64,000 bases of DNA from Pseudarthrobacter phenanthrenivorans Sphe3 (GCF_000189535.1 NC_015145.1:248001-312000); one strand, 5' to 3'. Shown: positions 7,252-15,978, numbered from the stretch's first letter. Notes: generated by a model from the sequence alone, not told the origin. A program made the numbers and translations.

Positions 7252-8473
7252 CGACGCCCCCGCCTGGGTTGCCGCCGGAGCTGCGGCTCCGCATCCGGCT
7301 GCTGCGCGGGAAGCGCTGATCCCCGGCCACGACGAAATGCTTGAGCGCGCCGATGCCCTCGTGCCGCAGTTGCGGGAGCGGGCGGAGGAGACGGAGCGCC
7401 TTCGGCGGATCCCGGACGCCACGATGGATGAGCTGCACGCGGCCGGCATCTTCAGGATCCCCGCACCTGCAAGCCTCGGCGGTTACGGCATGGGCCTGGC
7501 CACGTATGCTGACATTGTCCGGCGGCTTGCGCGGGGCTGTGCCTCCACGGCCTGGAACGCCGGACACCTGATGGAACACGTCTGGATGCTCACGCGCTGG
7601 CCCCATTCAGTCCAGGACGAAGTCTTCGCGGACGGTCCGGCTCCTCTGGCCGCAGCCACGGCCGCACCGGTAGGAAGTGCCGAGGACGTGCCGGGAGGCT
7701 ACCTCATAACAGGCCAATGGAGCTTCGCTTCCGGCGTGCTGCACTCCCGGTGGGCCCTCCTTGCCGTGGAGCACAACGGCGCCAGGCTCCAGTGCCTCGT
7801 CCCGATCACTGAAGTGGCGGTGGTGGACACCTGGCACACCGCCGGCCTCCGCGGAACCGGCAGCAACGATATCCACGCCGAAAGGCTCTTCGTTCCCGCC
7901 CGCCGGGCCGTGCCCTGGACGCTGCTGGCGTCACCGGACAATCCCGGCAGCCGGATCCACTCGAATCCCCTCGTCAGCGCACCCCTGGGTACATTGCTGA
8001 ATGTCGTGGCGCCCTCGGTAGCGCTGGGAGCCGCAGAGCACGCCCTGGAACTGTTCCGGGAGCAGATGCTGAAGCGCAAGGTCAAGAACACGGTCCAAAG
8101 CCGGCAGGCGGACTCGCCCCTTGCCCAGGCCCGCTACTCCCAGGCTTATGGCCTTGTTGCCACGGCGCGGCTGCATTGGGCGGAAGCGGTACGGCTGGCC
8201 GCAGACTCCTCCCGGCGGCCGGACCCAATGACCGAGCAGGATAGGGCCCGCTACCGGTTGTCCCTCGCCCTCAGCGGTGAGGCATCGGCGCATGCCGTCA
8301 ACCTGGTCATGGCCGCTTCCGGCGGGAGCGCACACCGGCTGTCGCATCCGCTCCAGCGGATCCACCGTGACGTTGCCGTCCTGCTCAACCATCCAACGCT
8401 GGCCACCGATCCCATCCTGGAGCAGGCGGGCCGCGGACTGCTGGGCCTCGGACTGACTGTGGCCAGTTTCTAG
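7235..8473 (+). CDS. Acyl-CoA dehydrogenase-fold flavin-dependent monooxygenase (HsaA / HpaH C2-like)
   Basis: A 412-residue protein with the acyl-CoA dehydrogenase fold in its oxygenase version: RRIPDATMDELHAAGIFRI near the N-terminus, WSFASGVLHS, GLRGTGSNDI, and a C-terminal helical domain ending RIHRDV. It lacks the catalytic glutamate pattern of true acyl-CoA dehydrogenases. Relatives are group D oxygenases that take reduced flavin from a separate reductase and hydroxylate aromatic or sulfur compounds (HsaA, p-hydroxyphenylacetate hydroxylase C2, DszC). No reductase lies next to it. Translation is coupled to ribA by the 17-bp overlap, which links flavin supply to flavin use. Substrate unknown. 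Confidence 0.8.
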   Translation: MTVFLDDAPAWVAAGAAAPHPAAAREALIPGHDEMLERADALVPQLRERAEETERLRRIPDATMDELHAAGIFRIPAPASLGGYGMGLATYADIVRRLARGCASTAWNAGHLMEHVWMLTRWPHSVQDEVFADGPAPLAAATAAPVGSAEDVPGGYLITGQWSFASGVLHSRWALLAVEHNGARLQCLVPITEVAVVDTWHTAGLRGTGSNDIHAERLFVPARRAVPWTLLASPDNPGSRIHSNPLVSAPLGTLLNVVAPSVALGAAEHALELFREQMLKRKVKNTVQSRQADSPLAQARYSQAYGLVATARLHWAEAVRLAADSSRRPDPMTEQDRARYRLSLALSGEASAHAVNLVMAASGGSAHRLSHPLQRIHRDVAVLLNHPTLATDPILEQAGRGLLGLGLTVASF

Positions 8474-8495
8474 CAGGGCCGCCACGTAGACTGGC

Positions 8496-9317
8496 ATGAT
8501 GCGGTTGGTAGCAAGCGATATTGACGGAACGATCCTCGGCCACGACGGGAAGATCAGTGACCGCACCGTCCGTGCCTTCCATGCCTGCCGGGAGGCCGGC
8601 GTCGAACTCGTCTTTGTCACAGGCCGGCCGCCGCGCTGGCTGCACCCACTGCAGGACCGGTTGGGGCACACCGGCACCGTCATCTGTTCCAACGGTGCAG
8701 TGGTGTGGGACCTGGAGGCTGACAGGCTGGTGTCTGCCCGGACCCTTGGCATCGAAGCCGTGCTGGAAATGCGCCGCGTCATCAAGCGGCTGCGTCCTGC
8801 CGCCCTGTTCGCCGCCGAAACGCTCGCGGGCTTCCACCTTGAACCCGGCTTCATCGAGAACGGCTCCAGCGAACTGCTCTCGGAATTCACCCCCGCGCCG
8901 CTCGCCCAAACGCTGGCCGCCGATGACGCCGTGGTGAAATTCCTGGCCATCGTCCGGGAGGGAACCGCCGATGACTTCCTCGCGGAGGTCGCTCCCGCCG
9001 TCGAGCACCTTGCCTCCGCCACCCATTCATCGCCGGGGGTGCCCATGCTTGAGCTGGCCCTGCCAGGCGTCAACAAGGCTGTCACCTTGGCCGAGTACGC
9101 CGCTTCCCTCGGCATCGACGCCGCAGATGTGGTGGCCTTCGGGGACATGCCCAACGACATCGAGATGCTCCGCTGGGCGGGCCACGGTTACGCCATGGCG
9201 AGCGGGCACCCCGAAGCGATCCGCGCGGCGGGCCAGCAGGCGCCGCATTTTGACGACGACGGCGTGGCCCAGGTCCTGGAGGCACGGCTGGCCTCGCTGG
9301 GCGTCAGGCTTCCCTGA
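8496..9317 (+). CDS. Cof-type HAD-IIB phosphatase
   Basis: A 273-residue protein with all HAD motifs: ASDIDGT (nucleophile Asp), VFVTGR (motif II), NKAVTLAEYA with the motif III lysine, and FGDMPNDIEML (motif IV). The large cap between motifs II and III marks the Cof/IIB class, which dephosphorylates sugar phosphates and nucleotides including flavin precursors. It follows the monooxygenase by 22 bp, so it is probably in the ribA operon. Some members act on the phosphorylated ribitylamino-uracil of riboflavin synthesis; that role is suggested here by context only. ATG codons at 8496 and 8499 are adjacent. Confidence 0.85.
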   Translation: MMRLVASDIDGTILGHDGKISDRTVRAFHACREAGVELVFVTGRPPRWLHPLQDRLGHTGTVICSNGAVVWDLEADRLVSARTLGIEAVLEMRRVIKRLRPAALFAAETLAGFHLEPGFIENGSSELLSEFTPAPLAQTLAADDAVVKFLAIVREGTADDFLAEVAPAVEHLASATHSSPGVPMLELALPGVNKAVTLAEYAASLGIDAADVVAFGDMPNDIEMLRWAGHGYAMASGHPEAIRAAGQQAPHFDDDGVAQVLEARLASLGVRLP

Positions 9318-9341
9318 GCCCGCGCCGTTTTCACAGCTGGC

Positions 9342-9363
9342 GCTCACCTCACGTTTACCTTTG
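9342..9363 (+). promoter_or_regulatory. Possible PhoP (PHO) box, two 11-bp direct repeats
   Basis: GCTCACCTCAC (9342-9352) is followed at once by GTTTACCTTTG (9353-9363); both resemble the GTTCACC core of actinobacterial PhoP sites. A TAGAGT -10 box follows at 9369-9374, so the repeats take the place of a -35 box, as in PhoP-activated promoters. The downstream phosphodiesterase gene fits phosphate control. Confidence 0.45.
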
Positions 9364-9419
9364 CTCCCTAGAGTCGGAACCGGAGAGCCCAACCTCTCCA
9401 TTCCGTTCAGGGGGTAACA

Positions 9420-9722
9420 ATGGCAAGGAAACGCCGGCAGGGAAACACCGAGGCGCCGATCCGCCAGGTGACGCCCGCTCCGCATTGGAAGAAGCTGCGG
9501 CAGGGTGACCGGGTCACCGTCCACTTTGCCCCGGGCTTCGCGGCCGGCGGCCTGGTTGACGCTGTCACGTCAGACCACACGGCCGTCTGGATAGATTTCG
9601 ACGGCGGCCGGGGACGGACGCTGCTGCACTGCAGCGACGGCATCGACATCGTTCGTGACTCCGGCGATGTCCCGCAGGAGGAAGCTGTTTCCCAGGGCGG
9701 TGCTGTCCCGCACGCAGGCTGA
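9420..9722 (+). CDS. Small hypothetical protein with an SH3-like barrel pattern
   Basis: A 100-residue protein not recognised. The first 25 residues are basic; residues 28-75 alternate short hydrophobic strands (DRVTVHFAPGF, AVWIDFDGGRG, LLHCSDGIDIV) like a small beta-barrel, and the tail is polar. The start is well supported by AGGGGGT six bases upstream. It sits 46 bp before a glycerophosphodiesterase and behind the possible PHO box, so phosphate-linked expression is possible. Function unknown. Confidence 0.7.
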   Translation: MARKRRQGNTEAPIRQVTPAPHWKKLRQGDRVTVHFAPGFAAGGLVDAVTSDHTAVWIDFDGGRGRTLLHCSDGIDIVRDSGDVPQEEAVSQGGAVPHAG

Positions 9723-9768
9723 CCGCGCACCCCGTCCGGGGCACCCTTGGCTGCGGTACGCTCGCTGT

Positions 9769-10572
9769 GTGAGCCTGCCGTTCTTCGACCACGCCGGCGC
9801 CGACGGATCCCCGCTGCCCATCGCCATGGCGCACCGGGGATTTTCCCGGCAGGGCCTGGAAAACTCCATGGCCGCGTTCCGCGCCGCCGTCGAACTTGGC
9901 TACCGGTACCTCGAAACCGATGTGCACACCACGGCCGACGGCGTGGTGCTCCTCTTCCACGACGAGACGCTGGACCGGGTGACCGACGGCAGCGGAAAAG
10001 TGTCCCAACTTCCCGCCCATGCCGTGGCAGGCGTACGGATTGGCGGGCTCGAGCCCATTCCCCGCTTTGACGAGCTGCTCGCGGAACTGCCGGACGTGCG
10101 GCTGAACGTCGACGTCAAGGACTGGAACTCGGTGCGCAGCATCGCCGACGGAATCGAATACCACCAGGTGCACCACCGCGTGCTGCTGACCAGTTTCTCG
10201 GACCGCCGGCGGCGTGCTGTGCTGAAGCGGCTCAGCCGCCCGGTGGCGGCTTCGGCGGGCGTTGTGTCGGTAGGCCTGTTCACGGTGCTCGGCCCCGTGT
10301 TGCCGGGGCCCGCCTTCAGGTGGGGCATGCGGCGGTACCTCCGCGGAGTGCACGCGCTGCAGGTTCCGGTGCGCTACGGCAGGGTGGAAGTGGTCACGCC
10401 CGGATTTATCCGGCGGGCCCACGCCCTCGGGCTGGTGGTCCACGTGTGGACAATCAACGACCCCGCTGAGATGCGCAGGCTGCTCGAGCTGGGTGTGGAC
10501 GGGCTGGTGACGGACCGCGCAGACCTGCTGCGCGAGGTACTGCTGGAACGCGGGGAGTGGCCGCACGCCTGA
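9769..10572 (+). CDS. Glycerophosphodiester phosphodiesterase family protein
   Basis: A protein of about 267 residues with the GDPD barrel motifs AHRGFS, ENSMAAF, ETDVHTTADG and HDETLDRVTDG, then NVDVKDW and, near the end, VHVWTINDP. These hold the catalytic histidines and metal-binding acidic residues. It splits glycerophosphodiesters into glycerol 3-phosphate and an alcohol. No signal peptide is visible, so it is probably cytoplasmic. I choose the GTG at 9769; the frame is open upstream but the added residues are arginine-rich and not family-like. The start codon lies 46 bp after the preceding small gene. Confidence 0.88.
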   Translation: MSLPFFDHAGADGSPLPIAMAHRGFSRQGLENSMAAFRAAVELGYRYLETDVHTTADGVVLLFHDETLDRVTDGSGKVSQLPAHAVAGVRIGGLEPIPRFDELLAELPDVRLNVDVKDWNSVRSIADGIEYHQVHHRVLLTSFSDRRRRAVLKRLSRPVAASAGVVSVGLFTVLGPVLPGPAFRWGMRRYLRGVHALQVPVRYGRVEVVTPGFIRRAHALGLVVHVWTINDPAEMRRLLELGVDGLVTDRADLLREVLLERGEWPHA

Positions 10573-10645
10573 CCCGGTGCGGCCACGTTCCCGTCCCTGG
10601 CACTGTCCGTGCGGCTGGTTCCCGCCGCGGTGCCGGGTGTGATGC

Positions 10646-11116
10646 CTAGCCCCGGCCGGTGCTGGTGGAAGGATCCTGGTCGCCCTCGGAAGGGTCGGCC
10701 CGCAGCTCATCCGGGTTGGATTCGGGCAGGCCCCCGGAGCCGGGGACCCCACTGGGCGCAGCCGGTGCTCCACCCGCCGGCGCGGAGGCACTGCCTGCCA
10801 GGCCGCCGTCGTCCTCTCCGGCGCTTCCCCGCCCGGCACTCTCCTGGCTGTCGCCGCCCACTTCGTCGGTGTCCGCGTCACCGCCCAACGGGTTCTCGGA
10901 GACGGGGCCGGGGGCCGCTCCGGCCTTGAGCCCGGGGGCCTTTTGCTTCTCTGCTTCCATGGCGTTGGACCCCTCGCTCAGGGAGGAGTGGACCTCTACG
11001 TCGTCATTGGGATTCGTGGGGTCGGGAACATGTGTTTTCTCAGTGGGCTTTGATGTCCCGGCCAGGTCCTCCATGGCGTTTTCTGCTGCCTTGCCAATGC
11101 TGTCGCCGATACCCAT
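10646..11116 (-). CDS. Acidic low-complexity protein, possibly stress-related
   Basis: A 156-residue protein with an amphipathic start (MGIGDSIGKAAENAMEDLAG, reminiscent of CsbD-like stress proteins) and a long tail rich in Gly, Ala, Pro, Ser, Glu and Asp. It has no membrane segment and is probably disordered. The start is supported by AGAAGGAG about 8 bases upstream. An open frame on the opposite strand covers the same bases but has no ribosome binding site. Function unknown; it belongs with the other small hydrophilic proteins at 11258, 17175 and 22351. Confidence 0.7.
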   Translation of the reverse strand: MGIGDSIGKAAENAMEDLAGTSKPTEKTHVPDPTNPNDDVEVHSSLSEGSNAMEAEKQKAPGLKAGAAPGPVSENPLGGDADTDEVGGDSQESAGRGSAGEDDGGLAGSASAPAGGAPAAPSGVPGSGGLPESNPDELRADPSEGDQDPSTSTGRG

Positions 11117-11257
11117 GTGACTGCTCCTTCTGACATCGCGTACCGGGCACCCCAGATGACGCCCGGAACATTTACCCTTCCAGAATTATCAGCATGCTTA
11201 CAATTAGTCCAGAGCCGGGGCAAGGTACCGCGGCCCGACAGGAAGGACGCGAGCATC

Positions 11258-11488
11258 ATGAGCAGCTACCATCCGGAAAATGATCCCGCGAACCCGGACC
11301 GGCCGGGCAAGGAGCGCAACGATCAGCAGGACACAGGCCGGCAGGGCAGCCAGGAGTCTGCGGGCTCGCCGAATCCGGACCCTGCAGAGGGCAACATCAC
11401 CGGGCTTGAGCCGGGCGGGGGAGTGCCTCCCGGCGAGACTCCGCCCGCCGAAGACCAGATGAGCCGCGACCAGGGGCACAGCGAATAG
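11258..11488 (+). CDS. Small hydrophilic protein with a GLEPGGGVPPGETPPAE motif
   Basis: A 76-residue protein rich in Asp, Pro, Gly, Gln and Ser. The motif PDPAEGNITGLEPGGGVPPG and following ETPPAE resembles small actinobacterial proteins I associate with DUF6480; those often end in a membrane helix, which is absent here. The frame is open upstream to 11117, but the ATG at 11258 follows GGAAGGACG and begins the typical composition. Function unknown. Confidence 0.65.
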   Translation: MSSYHPENDPANPDRPGKERNDQQDTGRQGSQESAGSPNPDPAEGNITGLEPGGGVPPGETPPAEDQMSRDQGHSE

Positions 11489-11500
11489 CGTCACCGGTGG

Positions 11501-11536
11501 GGCAGGCATGGGGGCGGTCCGCCTTCCGTGCCTGCC
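11501..11536. terminator. Hairpin between convergent genes
   Basis: GGCAGGCA (11501-11508) pairs with TGCCTGCC (11529-11536), with further partial pairing inside. It lies between the ends of the plus-strand small gene and the minus-strand EAL gene and can serve both. Confidence 0.5.
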
Positions 11537-11548
11537 TGGGATGCCGTG

Positions 11549-12610
11549 TCAGTGCTGTTCGTTTGCGCCTGAGGTGGTGCCGGCCTGCTCGGGTTCACCC
11601 AGTTGGCGCGTGAGTCCGTCCAGGTCCAGGCGGCTGTTCCAGCTGGCCCAGTCCTTGGGCTGGACGGAGGGCCGGCCCAGCAGGTAGCCCTGCCCGGCAT
11701 CCATTCCCAGCTCGGTGAGGACCTTCAGTTCCCCCACCGTCTCGATACCCTCTGCCACCAGGGTGGTTCCGATTTGTTCGGCGAAGTCCACCACGCAGGC
11801 CGCCAGCGCACGCTGGACGCCGTCATTGTCCACATCGGCGATGACGTTCCGGCCCACCTTCAGGAAATCGGGCCGCAAATGCACCATCCGGCTCAACGCT
11901 CCTGCCCCCGAGTGGGTGTCGTCCACGGCGATCCGAAGGCCCTGGTCACGCAACGGGTTGACGGCGGCAATGAACTGAACGTACTCCTCGTCCTTGACCG
12001 TCTCGGTCAGTTCCAGGACCACACGGCTGATGGGAAGTTCGATGTGCTCGAACAACTCCGGCAGCCGGGGGTCCAGGCAGGAGGCGGGCGAAATATTCAG
12101 GGAAACGAACAGGTTCTCCGGAAGCGACTTTGCTGCCGCTGCCGCTGAGCCCAGGGCGGAGAACTCAAGGTTTGCGCCCAGGCCCACGGCGGCCGCCTCG
12201 GCGAACCACAGCTCCGCTGCGGCGCCGTCGTCGCTGACGAACCGGGAGAGTGCCTCGACACCCACCACGGCTTTTTCCTCCAGACCGTAGATGGGCTGGA
12301 AGGCGGTCATTAACATCCGGCTCTCCAGCAGCGCGCTGATGCGTGACATGCTGCGGATCGCATCGATTTGTTCGGTTACCTTGGGCGGGAGTGCGGGCGT
12401 CAGCCGCATTTGCCGGGCCACCTCAAGTGTTTCCACTGTGTTGGCGTCGCTCCGCCGGGTTTCCAGGAGGTATTCAAGCAGTGCCCGCTCGGGCACGCCC
12501 GGATTTTCGTCGAGGCTCTTGCTGAGGCGCTGCCGGACGGCCGCGGCGGACGGATCCGTGTCTGCCAGCACAGCGGCGATGATTCCCCATGCCTGTATTC
12601 GAACCGACAT
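11549..12610 (-). CDS. EAL-domain protein, probable cyclic di-GMP phosphodiesterase
   Basis: A 353-residue soluble protein. An N-terminal helical region of about 100 residues, without a known sensor domain, precedes an EAL domain. Catalytic residues look complete: GVEALSRF (the EAL motif), LNISP, LELTE, VDDTHSGAG (the Asp pair), FLKVGR (Lys), VAEGIET (Glu) and GQGYLLGRP (Gln). It should hydrolyse c-di-GMP to pGpG. It lies 165 bp downstream of the GGDEF-EAL gene on the same strand and may be a separate transcript. Confidence 0.88.
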   Translation of the reverse strand: MSVRIQAWGIIAAVLADTDPSAAAVRQRLSKSLDENPGVPERALLEYLLETRRSDANTVETLEVARQMRLTPALPPKVTEQIDAIRSMSRISALLESRMLMTAFQPIYGLEEKAVVGVEALSRFVSDDGAAAELWFAEAAAVGLGANLEFSALGSAAAAAKSLPENLFVSLNISPASCLDPRLPELFEHIELPISRVVLELTETVKDEEYVQFIAAVNPLRDQGLRIAVDDTHSGAGALSRMVHLRPDFLKVGRNVIADVDNDGVQRALAACVVDFAEQIGTTLVAEGIETVGELKVLTELGMDAGQGYLLGRPSVQPKDWASWNSRLDLDGLTRQLGEPEQAGTTSGANEQH

Positions 12611-12775
12611 TAGCTACGCCCCCAGTTGACGAAGTAATGACCCAGTGGCCCTTTGTTGTTCAATTTCCCAATGCCTTTAAATTCCGGTGACTCTGTTCAA
12701 AGCCGATTTTCACGGCGAGGAAGAGCAGACACCGCACGATGATCGTATATCGCAGGAAACAAAAGTGCAGTACTT

Positions 12776-14317
12776 TTACCCTTGCTGTTTGGCGCTTTCG
12801 GGCCGGTCCGCCAGCAATTCTGGAATTTGTCCCGGGGGGACCGGCCTGCTGAAGAAATAACCCTGGGCGCTGAGGCAGCCCAGGCCGCGCAGGAGCTCTG
12901 CCTGCTCCGCCGTTTCCACGCCTTCCCAGACCGCTTCCAGGCCGCACGCCCGGATCAGCTGCAGGACCGCCGCCACCAGGGCCGGCTGGGTGGGATCCGT
13001 TCCCAGCCCCACGATCAGCGAACGGTCAACCTTGACCCGGTCCACGGGAAGCCGCCGCAGGTAACTGATGGATGAATAACCGGTGCCGAAGTCGTCGATC
13101 TCGATCCCCACGCCAAGGCCGCGCAGCCCGCCCAGGGAGTACCGGTCCAGCTCGTTGCCCTTCACGATGGCGACTTCGGTCAGTTCAAGCACCACCTGGT
13201 CCGGCCGTACGCCGGTCTCCTTCAGGACGTTCCGGACGTCCTCGATAAACTGCAGGCTTTGCAGATCGCTGGCGGAGATGTTGATCCGGACGGAGAACCG
13301 GCTGTCCACCAGGGACGCGTCGATCCAGTCCCGGAGCTGGTGCACGGCAGTCCGGAGCACCCACAGCCCCAGTTCAGAGATGAGCCCCGCTTCTTCCGCC
13401 AGTGGAATGAATTCGTCCGGCATGATGAAGCCGCGGGTGGGGTGGTTCCAGCGGACCAGGGCCTCCACACCCTCAATCCTGCCGGTGGCCAGTTCCACCA
13501 CCGGCTGGTAGTGGAGTGTCAGGCCGCCATTCCTGATCGCGGCCCGCAGGTCCTCCAGCAGTTGGCTGCGGAGCCTGCGGACCAGGAGGAGGCCGGGTTC
13601 GAATCGGTGCAGCCGGTTTTGGCCCTCCGCCTTGGAGGCGTACATGGCGACGTCGGCCTCCATCAGCATGTCCTCGGGCGTTTTTCCGTCGCCGCCGGCA
13701 CTCAGGCCGATGCTCGCCCCGCAGCGCACGGTGCGGCCCGGCAGTTCGACGGGCTCGGCCAGGGCGGCCAGGATACGGTGCCCCACGATGCCTGCCTGGT
13801 CCGGTGAGGCCGCCGGCAGGACGATGGCGAACTCGTCCCCGCCGAGCCGGGCCACGACGTCGGACTCGCGGACCGCGCTGCGGATCCTTTCGCCCACGGT
13901 GATGAGGACATGGTCCCCGGCGGTATGGCCCAGGCTGTCATTGATCGATTTGAAGGCGTCCAGGTCCATCAGCAGGAGGACGGGGCCTTCCGCGGAGCCG
14001 GTATCGCCCTCCAAGGCAGCTTTCAGGGCGTCGATCAGGGCGGAGCGGTTGGCCAGGCCTGTGAGCGGATCCTGCATGGCCATCTTCTGCATCTCCAGAT
14101 GGGCTTCATGCAGGAGCTGGGTCCGGACCTGTACCCGCTGCTCAAGCTCCTCGTAAATGATCTGCAGGTCTTCGGCGAGCAGGTTGGTGCCCATGATGAT
14201 GGCATCGAGCTCATCACGTGCAGGGGAAACCTCGATCCGGGAGTTGAGGTCCCCGGACGCCAGCCGGACGATGCCTTCCAGGAGCTGGGAAAGCCGCGGG
14301 TCGTTATCCGCAAACAT
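12776..14317 (-). CDS. GGDEF-EAL protein (diguanylate cyclase / phosphodiesterase)
   Basis: About 513 residues. Residues 1-60 resemble a HAMP helix pair without a membrane anchor and lead into a coiled coil, EELEQRVQVRTQLLHEAH. The GGDEF domain has an intact active site RLGGDEFAIV and, five residues before it, an intact inhibitory I-site RESD. The EAL domain has GVEALVRW, INISASD, LELTEVA, IDDFGTGYSS, VKVDRS, EGVETAEQ and AQGYFFSRP, so it also looks active. It could make or break down c-di-GMP. I start at the ATG at 14317 with AGGA upstream; a GTG at 14356 would overlap the kinase gene but lacks a binding site. It lies 17 bp after the kinase gene and is likely co-transcribed. Confidence 0.9.
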   Translation of the reverse strand: MFADNDPRLSQLLEGIVRLASGDLNSRIEVSPARDELDAIIMGTNLLAEDLQIIYEELEQRVQVRTQLLHEAHLEMQKMAMQDPLTGLANRSALIDALKAALEGDTGSAEGPVLLLMDLDAFKSINDSLGHTAGDHVLITVGERIRSAVRESDVVARLGGDEFAIVLPAASPDQAGIVGHRILAALAEPVELPGRTVRCGASIGLSAGGDGKTPEDMLMEADVAMYASKAEGQNRLHRFEPGLLLVRRLRSQLLEDLRAAIRNGGLTLHYQPVVELATGRIEGVEALVRWNHPTRGFIMPDEFIPLAEEAGLISELGLWVLRTAVHQLRDWIDASLVDSRFSVRINISASDLQSLQFIEDVRNVLKETGVRPDQVVLELTEVAIVKGNELDRYSLGGLRGLGVGIEIDDFGTGYSSISYLRRLPVDRVKVDRSLIVGLGTDPTQPALVAAVLQLIRACGLEAVWEGVETAEQAELLRGLGCLSAQGYFFSRPVPPGQIPELLADRPESAKQQG

Positions 14318-14334
14318 CGGATTCCTGCATCCGC

Positions 14335-15978
14335 TCAGTTTTCCTGGCTGCGGCACGGATCAAGGGGGAGGCTCACGGTGACCGTGGTGCCGGAGCCCAG
14401 CGTGGAGGACACGTCGATCCGGCCGCCGTGCCGGGAAACGATGTCCTTGGTGATGGCCAGTCCCAGGCCAGTCCCGGGAATTGCCCCGGCCATGGCGTTC
14501 GAGGCGCGGTAAAACCGGGTGAAAACATGGTGGATCTCGTCGCTGGAGATGCCGATGCCGGTGTCCGCCACACTGACGGTGGCCCACCTGGTGCCGTCCG
14601 CTGCCGCGTGCGACTCGCTTCCCACCTCGATCCGCCCTCCGCTGGGGGTGAACTTGATGGCATTGGACACCAGGTTGGTGAAGACCTGCTGCAGCTGCAC
14701 CTCGTCGGCAAGGATCTCCGGGTCCTCCGGCACGGGTTCCACCGCAATGGTGACGTTCTGGAGCGTTGCCAGTGGCCGCAGCGCTGCCGCCACCAGGTCC
14801 AGTGTCTGTCCCAGCCGCACGGGGGTCAGGTGCATCAGGCTGTCGTCCAGCCCATTCCGGGAAACGCTGAGCATATCCTCGATGAGGATCCGGAGCCGCT
14901 CCGTGTTGCGCACCACGATGTCCAGCATCTGGTGGACCTCCGGTGACACGGGCTGCTCTGTCCTTTCCTGGATCATGTCCAGGTAGGCCATGATGGACGT
15001 CAGCGGCGTCCGCAGCTCGTGGTTCACGGTGGCCAGGAAATCGGTTTTGGCCTTGTCCAGCTGCTGGAGCTGCTTCACTACCTGCTGCTGGCTGCTGATC
15101 AGGTGGCTCTGGATCAGCGCGTGCGCCGCGTTGCCGGCCACGTGCTGGATCAGGCCCAGTTCCGTGCCGGACCACTTCCGGGGCTGGTCCAGCATGGCAA
15201 TCCAGATAATGCCCAATGAGGAGTTGCCCTCTCCCATGGGCACGGCAAGGGACGAAACGGCGTTGGCGATGCCCGCCGAAGCCACCTCACCCGCCGTCGG
15301 TTCTTCCGCCCCGGCCGGGGACAAGGTCTCAGCGCCGGCCCACAGCCGGTCCGCGGCTTGCCGGGCCTGCCGTTCATCGGGCAGTGCCTCTTCGGTGAGC
15401 GGTTCAAGCCCGGGCCTGTTCCAGCCAGCCGTAATCCGCGGCACCCGTTCGTCCTCGAAGGTAGTCAGCCAGACGTGGTCCGCCTTGAAGGTCCGCCCGA
15501 AGCCGGCAACCACGTGCTGGGCGATCTCCTGGGGGTCGATGGTTCCCCGGACGGCCGCGGACACCTGCCGGAGTTGTTCACGCAGCGCCTCGGTTTTCTG
15601 CCGGGCAGCCTTGCGGCGCGCCACCATACTGATGAGCGCCGTGGCGCGGTGCACCAGTTCCCGGGGCGGCGGAGGCTTGGCGATGCAGTCATGGATCCCG
15701 GACGGGTTCATGGCTGCAAGTTCTGCCGGATCATCCAGGTCCACCACCACCAGGACCGGAGCGGACGCCTCAAGTGAAGAGAGGGACGTATCGGCCACCA
15801 CAACGGAAGGTTCGACGGCGGCCAGCAGGCCAGCGAGCGCGTCGCTGTCCCGGGCGCAATGGACGGTGTAGCCCGCGTCGCGCAAGGCTTGGGCATTCAC
15901 TGCCAACCGTGTGGCATCGGGGTCTGCGACGATGGCGGTATACGGCGCGTGCAAGCCGCCTGGCGTATCAGCCGCCAC
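14335..15978 (-). CDS. Receiver-GAF-histidine kinase (hybrid sensor kinase)
   Basis: A soluble protein of about 547 residues. Its N-terminus resembles a response-regulator receiver: VADPDA for the acidic pocket, VVVADTSL holding a candidate phospho-acceptor Asp, and CIAKP for the lysine. Next is a GAF-like domain (TIDPQEIAQHVVAGFGRTF to AVPMGEGNSSLGIIWIAML), a HisKA dimerisation helix with FLATVNHELRTPLTS (phospho-His), and an HATPase domain with NLVSNAIKF, ADTGIGIS and GTGLGLAI. The GTG at 15978 follows AGGAAAGGGG and is preferred; ATG at 16008 or 16113 would extend into the divergent gene's leader. It likely controls the GGDEF-EAL protein encoded 17 bp downstream. Confidence 0.85.
   Translation of the reverse strand: MAADTPGGLHAPYTAIVADPDATRLAVNAQALRDAGYTVHCARDSDALAGLLAAVEPSVVVADTSLSSLEASAPVLVVVDLDDPAELAAMNPSGIHDCIAKPPPPRELVHRATALISMVARRKAARQKTEALREQLRQVSAAVRGTIDPQEIAQHVVAGFGRTFKADHVWLTTFEDERVPRITAGWNRPGLEPLTEEALPDERQARQAADRLWAGAETLSPAGAEEPTAGEVASAGIANAVSSLAVPMGEGNSSLGIIWIAMLDQPRKWSGTELGLIQHVAGNAAHALIQSHLISSQQQVVKQLQQLDKAKTDFLATVNHELRTPLTSIMAYLDMIQERTEQPVSPEVHQMLDIVVRNTERLRILIEDMLSVSRNGLDDSLMHLTPVRLGQTLDLVAAALRPLATLQNVTIAVEPVPEDPEILADEVQLQQVFTNLVSNAIKFTPSGGRIEVGSESHAAADGTRWATVSVADTGIGISSDEIHHVFTRFYRASNAMAGAIPGTGLGLAITKDIVSRHGGRIDVSSTLGSGTTVTVSLPLDPCRSQEN

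Noticed and set aside
10659-11120. Plus-strand frame opposite the acidic protein gene at 10646-11116
   Set aside because: The minus-strand gene has a good ribosome binding site; the plus-strand frame has none and no conserved feature.
13596-13605. GGTTCGAATC, a tRNA T-loop-like string
   Set aside because: It lies within the GGDEF-EAL coding sequence, and no acceptor or anticodon stem can be built around it.
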